Below, in pieces: positions 5,769 to 8,234 of a stretch of 8,234 nt of DNA (position 1 is the stretch's first letter; the number at the start of each line of letters is the position of its first letter). The notes beneath the pieces were generated by a model. It was given only the letters and a program-made list of their open reading frames with translations. It did not search any database and was not told where the DNA came from. The DNA lies in contig JAKBCI010000060.1 of assembly GCA_021807965.1 (NCBI GenBank), positions 1 through 8,234 on the forward strand. The letters run 5' to 3'. The DNA is from Actinomycetes bacterium (GTDB lineage: Bacteria; Actinomycetota; Acidimicrobiia; Acidimicrobiales; RAAP-2). The translations under genes were made by a program, and so were the position numbers.

Positions 5769-6908
5769 ATGAGCACCCGGTCGCCGGTATTCGGCTTCGT
5801 CAGTACCGCACCGCCGACACCGTGTGGCATCGCCACCTTTACGACGGCGCTCGGACGATCCCTGATGCAACGGGGCATTGAGGTAAATCTCGTTCGGATA
5901 CTTGAGCGTTCCGAACTGGGCACCGAGGCACCACTTCACGTGGTCAGCGAGTTGGTGGTCTCGGATCCGACGTCGGGATCGAGGTCCGTTGCGGCACTCA
6001 ATCGATGCGACGTCGCGGTAATCCAACACGAATACGGACTGTACGGCGGTCGTGACGGTGCTGACGTGCTACGGATTCTCGGCGGTCTGCGCGTCCCCGC
6101 CATCGCCGTGTTGCACACGGTGCTGCCGTCGCCGACACCGAACCAGTGGCGAGTACTCAACGAAGTGATTGCGCGCGTGGAGTCGGTCGTCGTGATGACA
6201 AGCGCCGCGGCTAGGGTACTGCGGCGCGTCTACGAAGTTGGTGGCACCCCCATTGACGTCATTCCGCACGGTGCCGCAACGTCATCGGCACGCGAAGCGA
6301 AAGTCCCGAATCAGGTACCGCGATTTTTGACGTGGGGATTGATTGGCCCAGGCAAGGGTATCGAATGGGTAATCGATGCGCTACCTAGTCTTCGAGACTT
6401 GATTCCCACGCCGCAGTACGTAATCTCGGGTCGTACGCACCCGAAGGTGCTGACGGCCCATGGCGAGGCCTATCGCACGATGCTGGAAGATCGCGTTGCC
6501 AGCAATTTGGTACGCGATCTCGTGCAGTTCGACAATTCGTATCGCGATCTCGATTCGCTGGCGGCGCTTATCGCCACGGCGGATGCCGTGATTCTGCCCT
6601 ACGACACGTCGGAGCAAGCGACCTCGGGGGTACTCGTCGACGCGGTTGCGGCCGGCAAGCCCGTGATCGCCACGTCATTTCCTCATTCACGTGAACTGCT
6701 GTCCGGTGGTGCAGGGATCATCGTTCCCCATCGCGATCCCGCCGCGCTCGCTGGCGCAATGCGCCGCGTGGCCACGGACGTGACGTTTACCTCGAACATG
6801 GCCCTTCAGGCACGGCGACTCGCTCCGGGGCTGAGCTGGGACGCGGTGGCCGACCAATACCTTGAGGTTGCACGTCGCCACCTCACGAACGTCAGGGTTG
6901 GCGCTTGA
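5769..6908 (+). CDS. GT4 family glycosyltransferase
   Basis: Cytoplasmic GT-B fold retaining glycosyltransferase that transfers a sugar from a nucleotide-sugar donor; donor and acceptor are not readable from sequence. The 379 aa show the N-terminal loop STAPPTPCGIATFT (12-25), typical of a GT4 subgroup, then QHEYG (86-90), IPHG (165-168), the donor-domain opening GLIGPGKGIEWVIDAL (190-205), and the C-terminal signature SEQATSGVLVDAVAAGKPVI (281-300) followed by FPHSRELLSGGAGIIVP. The acidic position after SGVLV is Asp rather than the more usual Glu. There is no signal peptide or membrane helix. The ATG at 5769 has GGTGA six nt upstream. Its stop overlaps the next gene's TTG start (TTGA, 6905-6908). 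The neighbouring GH130-type gene suggests the product or substrate is a mannose-containing oligosaccharide, which is inference. Confidence 0.93.
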   Translation: MSTRSPVFGFVSTAPPTPCGIATFTTALGRSLMQRGIEVNLVRILERSELGTEAPLHVVSELVVSDPTSGSRSVAALNRCDVAVIQHEYGLYGGRDGADVLRILGGLRVPAIAVLHTVLPSPTPNQWRVLNEVIARVESVVVMTSAAARVLRRVYEVGGTPIDVIPHGAATSSAREAKVPNQVPRFLTWGLIGPGKGIEWVIDALPSLRDLIPTPQYVISGRTHPKVLTAHGEAYRTMLEDRVASNLVRDLVQFDNSYRDLDSLAALIATADAVILPYDTSEQATSGVLVDAVAAGKPVIATSFPHSRELLSGGAGIIVPHRDPAALAGAMRRVATDVTFTSNMALQARRLAPGLSWDAVADQYLEVARRHLTNVRVGA

Positions 6909-7924
6909 TCGAGGTACCCCAACCGAATTTTGATCACCTGGTGGCACTGACCGGTCCGTACGGCACGTACGAGCACGCCGACCGAACGAACCCTCGCGTC
7001 GAACACGGCTACTGCACAGATGACGTGGCACGGGTCTTGCTCGTCCTCGAGCGTGAGCGGGACCTTTCGCCGGTGCTCAGTGACTTGGCGACGTCGTCGC
7101 TGGAGTTTCTAGCGCTGGCGCAAAGTTCGGACGGTCGTTTTCGCAATCGCCGACTCGCGTCTGGGGAGTGGCGTGGGCCGACGAGTGCCGAGGACTGCTG
7201 GGGCCGAGCGGTCTGGGCGCTCGGAACAACCATTGCCCGTTCGAACGATTCCGTTCGGCGTACCCAAGCGATGGCGATTTTCGAACGCGCGGCCACAGTT
7301 CGGTCACCGTGGCCGCGCTCTATGGCGTGGGCTGCTCTGGGCGCCGTTGAGGTCCTGCGCGTCGATGGCGACCACCGTGGCGCCCACGAACTCGTGGATG
7401 CGAGCGTGCCGCTGTTGAGCCGCAGAGAGTACGGCGATGACTGGCGCTGGCCCGAACGTCGTTTGACCTACGCGAATCCCGTCCTGGCCGAAGCGCTGAT
7501 TGCCGTTGGCGCTCACGTGAGGGACCACGACTTGTTCGAAGCGGGCCTGCGCCGGCTGCACTGGCTGCTCGCGATGGAGACGCGCGATAGCCACTTATCG
7601 GTGACCCCGGTTGGAGGTCGTGGACAGCGCGACGGCGCTGGACAGTTTGACCAGCAGCCAATCGAAGTTGCGTCGATGGCTGACGCGTGCGTGCACGCGT
7701 TCGAGCTGACTGGTGACGTATCGTGGATTGATGGCATCGTGCGTTCGGTTAACTGGTTTCTCGGAGATAATGACGGAGGCGCGGTGATGTACGACGTCGA
7801 GTCCGGAGGGGGATACGACGGACTGACCGCTACGGGACCAAACGTCAACCAAGGGGCGGAGTCAACGATTGCGTTCCTCACCACCATGCAACACGCTCGT
7901 CGGTTTGCGCTGAGCCATTCGTGA
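6905..7924 (+). CDS. Six-hairpin (alpha/alpha-barrel-like) carbohydrate-associated protein
   Basis: The 339-aa protein, with no signal peptide, belongs by my recognition to the uncharacterised proteins encoded beside GT4 and GH130 genes. Landmarks are FDHLVALTGPYGTYEHA (9-25), HGYCTDDVAR (34-43), EDCWGRAVWALG (96-107), YANPVLAEALI in the middle, and NQGAESTIAFL near the C-terminus. Repeated helix pairs with Trp- and Gly-containing turns suggest an alpha-helical toroid as in many glycan-active enzymes. Conserved acidic residues (Asp39-Asp40, Glu96-Asp97) could be catalytic, but no activity can be stated. The TTG start is chosen because the family's conserved N-terminus begins directly after it, it overlaps the glycosyltransferase stop (TTGA), and AGGG lies about 7 nt upstream. 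It ends in a GTGA overlap with the GH130-type gene, so the three genes are probably co-translated and act on one glycan. Confidence 0.85.
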   Translation: MIEVPQPNFDHLVALTGPYGTYEHADRTNPRVEHGYCTDDVARVLLVLERERDLSPVLSDLATSSLEFLALAQSSDGRFRNRRLASGEWRGPTSAEDCWGRAVWALGTTIARSNDSVRRTQAMAIFERAATVRSPWPRSMAWAALGAVEVLRVDGDHRGAHELVDASVPLLSRREYGDDWRWPERRLTYANPVLAEALIAVGAHVRDHDLFEAGLRRLHWLLAMETRDSHLSVTPVGGRGQRDGAGQFDQQPIEVASMADACVHAFELTGDVSWIDGIVRSVNWFLGDNDGGAVMYDVESGGGYDGLTATGPNVNQGAESTIAFLTTMQHARRFALSHS

Positions 7925-8234
7925 GCGACATGGGTCTGGCGACGCGAGGCGCGTGGCGCCTGAAGTCTGACGCGTCGCGCGTCGTCTCCAGGCTGTTCAT
8001 ACCGGGACAAGAGCTTGTCGGGGGTAGCGAGTCGAGGGCCTCGGGCGCCGTCGAACGCATCCTTGCGTTGAGCGAGCTCGAGGTTGAACACGGGATGGAC
8101 GACCTGATGCGTCGTTTCGATCGGCGCCATCCCAACCTCACGGACGTGTTCGAGTCCAACGCCGAGCGCGTGAGCGACTACGTGACGGCACCCATTTCGG
8201 ATCGGCGCAAGCAGTTGCTCGGCGCGGCGTTCAC
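7921..8234 (+). CDS. GH130-type glycoside phosphorylase/hydrolase, N-terminal part (runs off the window)
   Basis: Only the first 104 codons are present. The readable part contains SRVVSRLFIPGQEL, then VERILALSELEVEHGMDDLMRRFDRRHPNLTDVFESNAERVSDYV and RRKQLLGAAFT. This matches the N-terminal helical extension I know from GH130-like proteins of roughly 450-500 aa, ahead of the five-bladed propeller, which lies beyond the window. Known GH130 members phosphorolyse or hydrolyse beta-mannosidic bonds, but catalytic residues are outside the window, so substrate and mechanism are open. The GTG at 7921 overlaps the previous stop (GTGA); the ATG at 7930 is an alternative. No signal peptide is seen, so the enzyme is probably cytoplasmic like its two operon partners. 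Confidence 0.85.
   Translation, partial: MSDMGLATRGAWRLKSDASRVVSRLFIPGQELVGGSESRASGAVERILALSELEVEHGMDDLMRRFDRRHPNLTDVFESNAERVSDYVTAPISDRRKQLLGAAF

Overview
The window looks like a chromosomal segment of a moderately GC-rich actinobacterium. An Acidimicrobiia-type relative is my best guess, from a class F-type sortase with its substrate, the codon usage, 4-nt start/stop overlaps and few clear Shine-Dalgarno sites. This is inference; there is no rRNA or marker gene here to fix the taxonomy.

Layout. (1) 140-2158 (+) encodes a large unrecognised membrane protein: a Thr/Ser/Pro repeat linker, an Ig-like putative extracellular part, a Gly-Ala linker and about 11-12 membrane segments. All three forward frames are open at the left edge, so its true start may lie outside the window. 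(2) It converges on a minus-strand pair: a DUF3494 (ice-binding-like) surface protein with a Thr-Pro stalk and a C-terminal APKTG sorting signal (4108-3104), followed after 4 nt by a sortase (3099-2443). The two probably form a substrate and anchoring-enzyme unit. The signal-peptide coding region of the DUF3494 gene is continuous with an upstream ATG that has a good Shine-Dalgarno, but an in-frame amber codon separates them. (3) Also on the minus strand, 4857-4457 is a low-affinity iron permease family gene split by a -1 frameshift at a run of four T. (4) Divergent from it, and too short to stand out by length, is an unrecognised 46-aa ORF at 4875-5015 with a -10-like TATAAC just upstream. (5) About 750 bp (5016-5768) has no convincing gene. 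(6) From 5769 to the right edge a plus-strand operon encodes a GT4 glycosyltransferase, an (alpha/alpha)-barrel-like carbohydrate-associated protein and the start of a GH130-type enzyme. Both internal junctions have 4-nt overlaps (TTGA, GTGA), implying translational coupling.

How the genes may work together. The left half concerns the cell surface: a membrane protein with an exposed stalk, a covalently anchored ice-binding-like adhesin and its sortase. The right half looks like a cytoplasmic module for making or turning over an oligosaccharide, possibly mannose-containing given the GH130 member. The most unusual observations are the amber codon before the adhesin signal peptide, the frameshifted permease and the 46-aa ORF sharing its short divergent promoter region.
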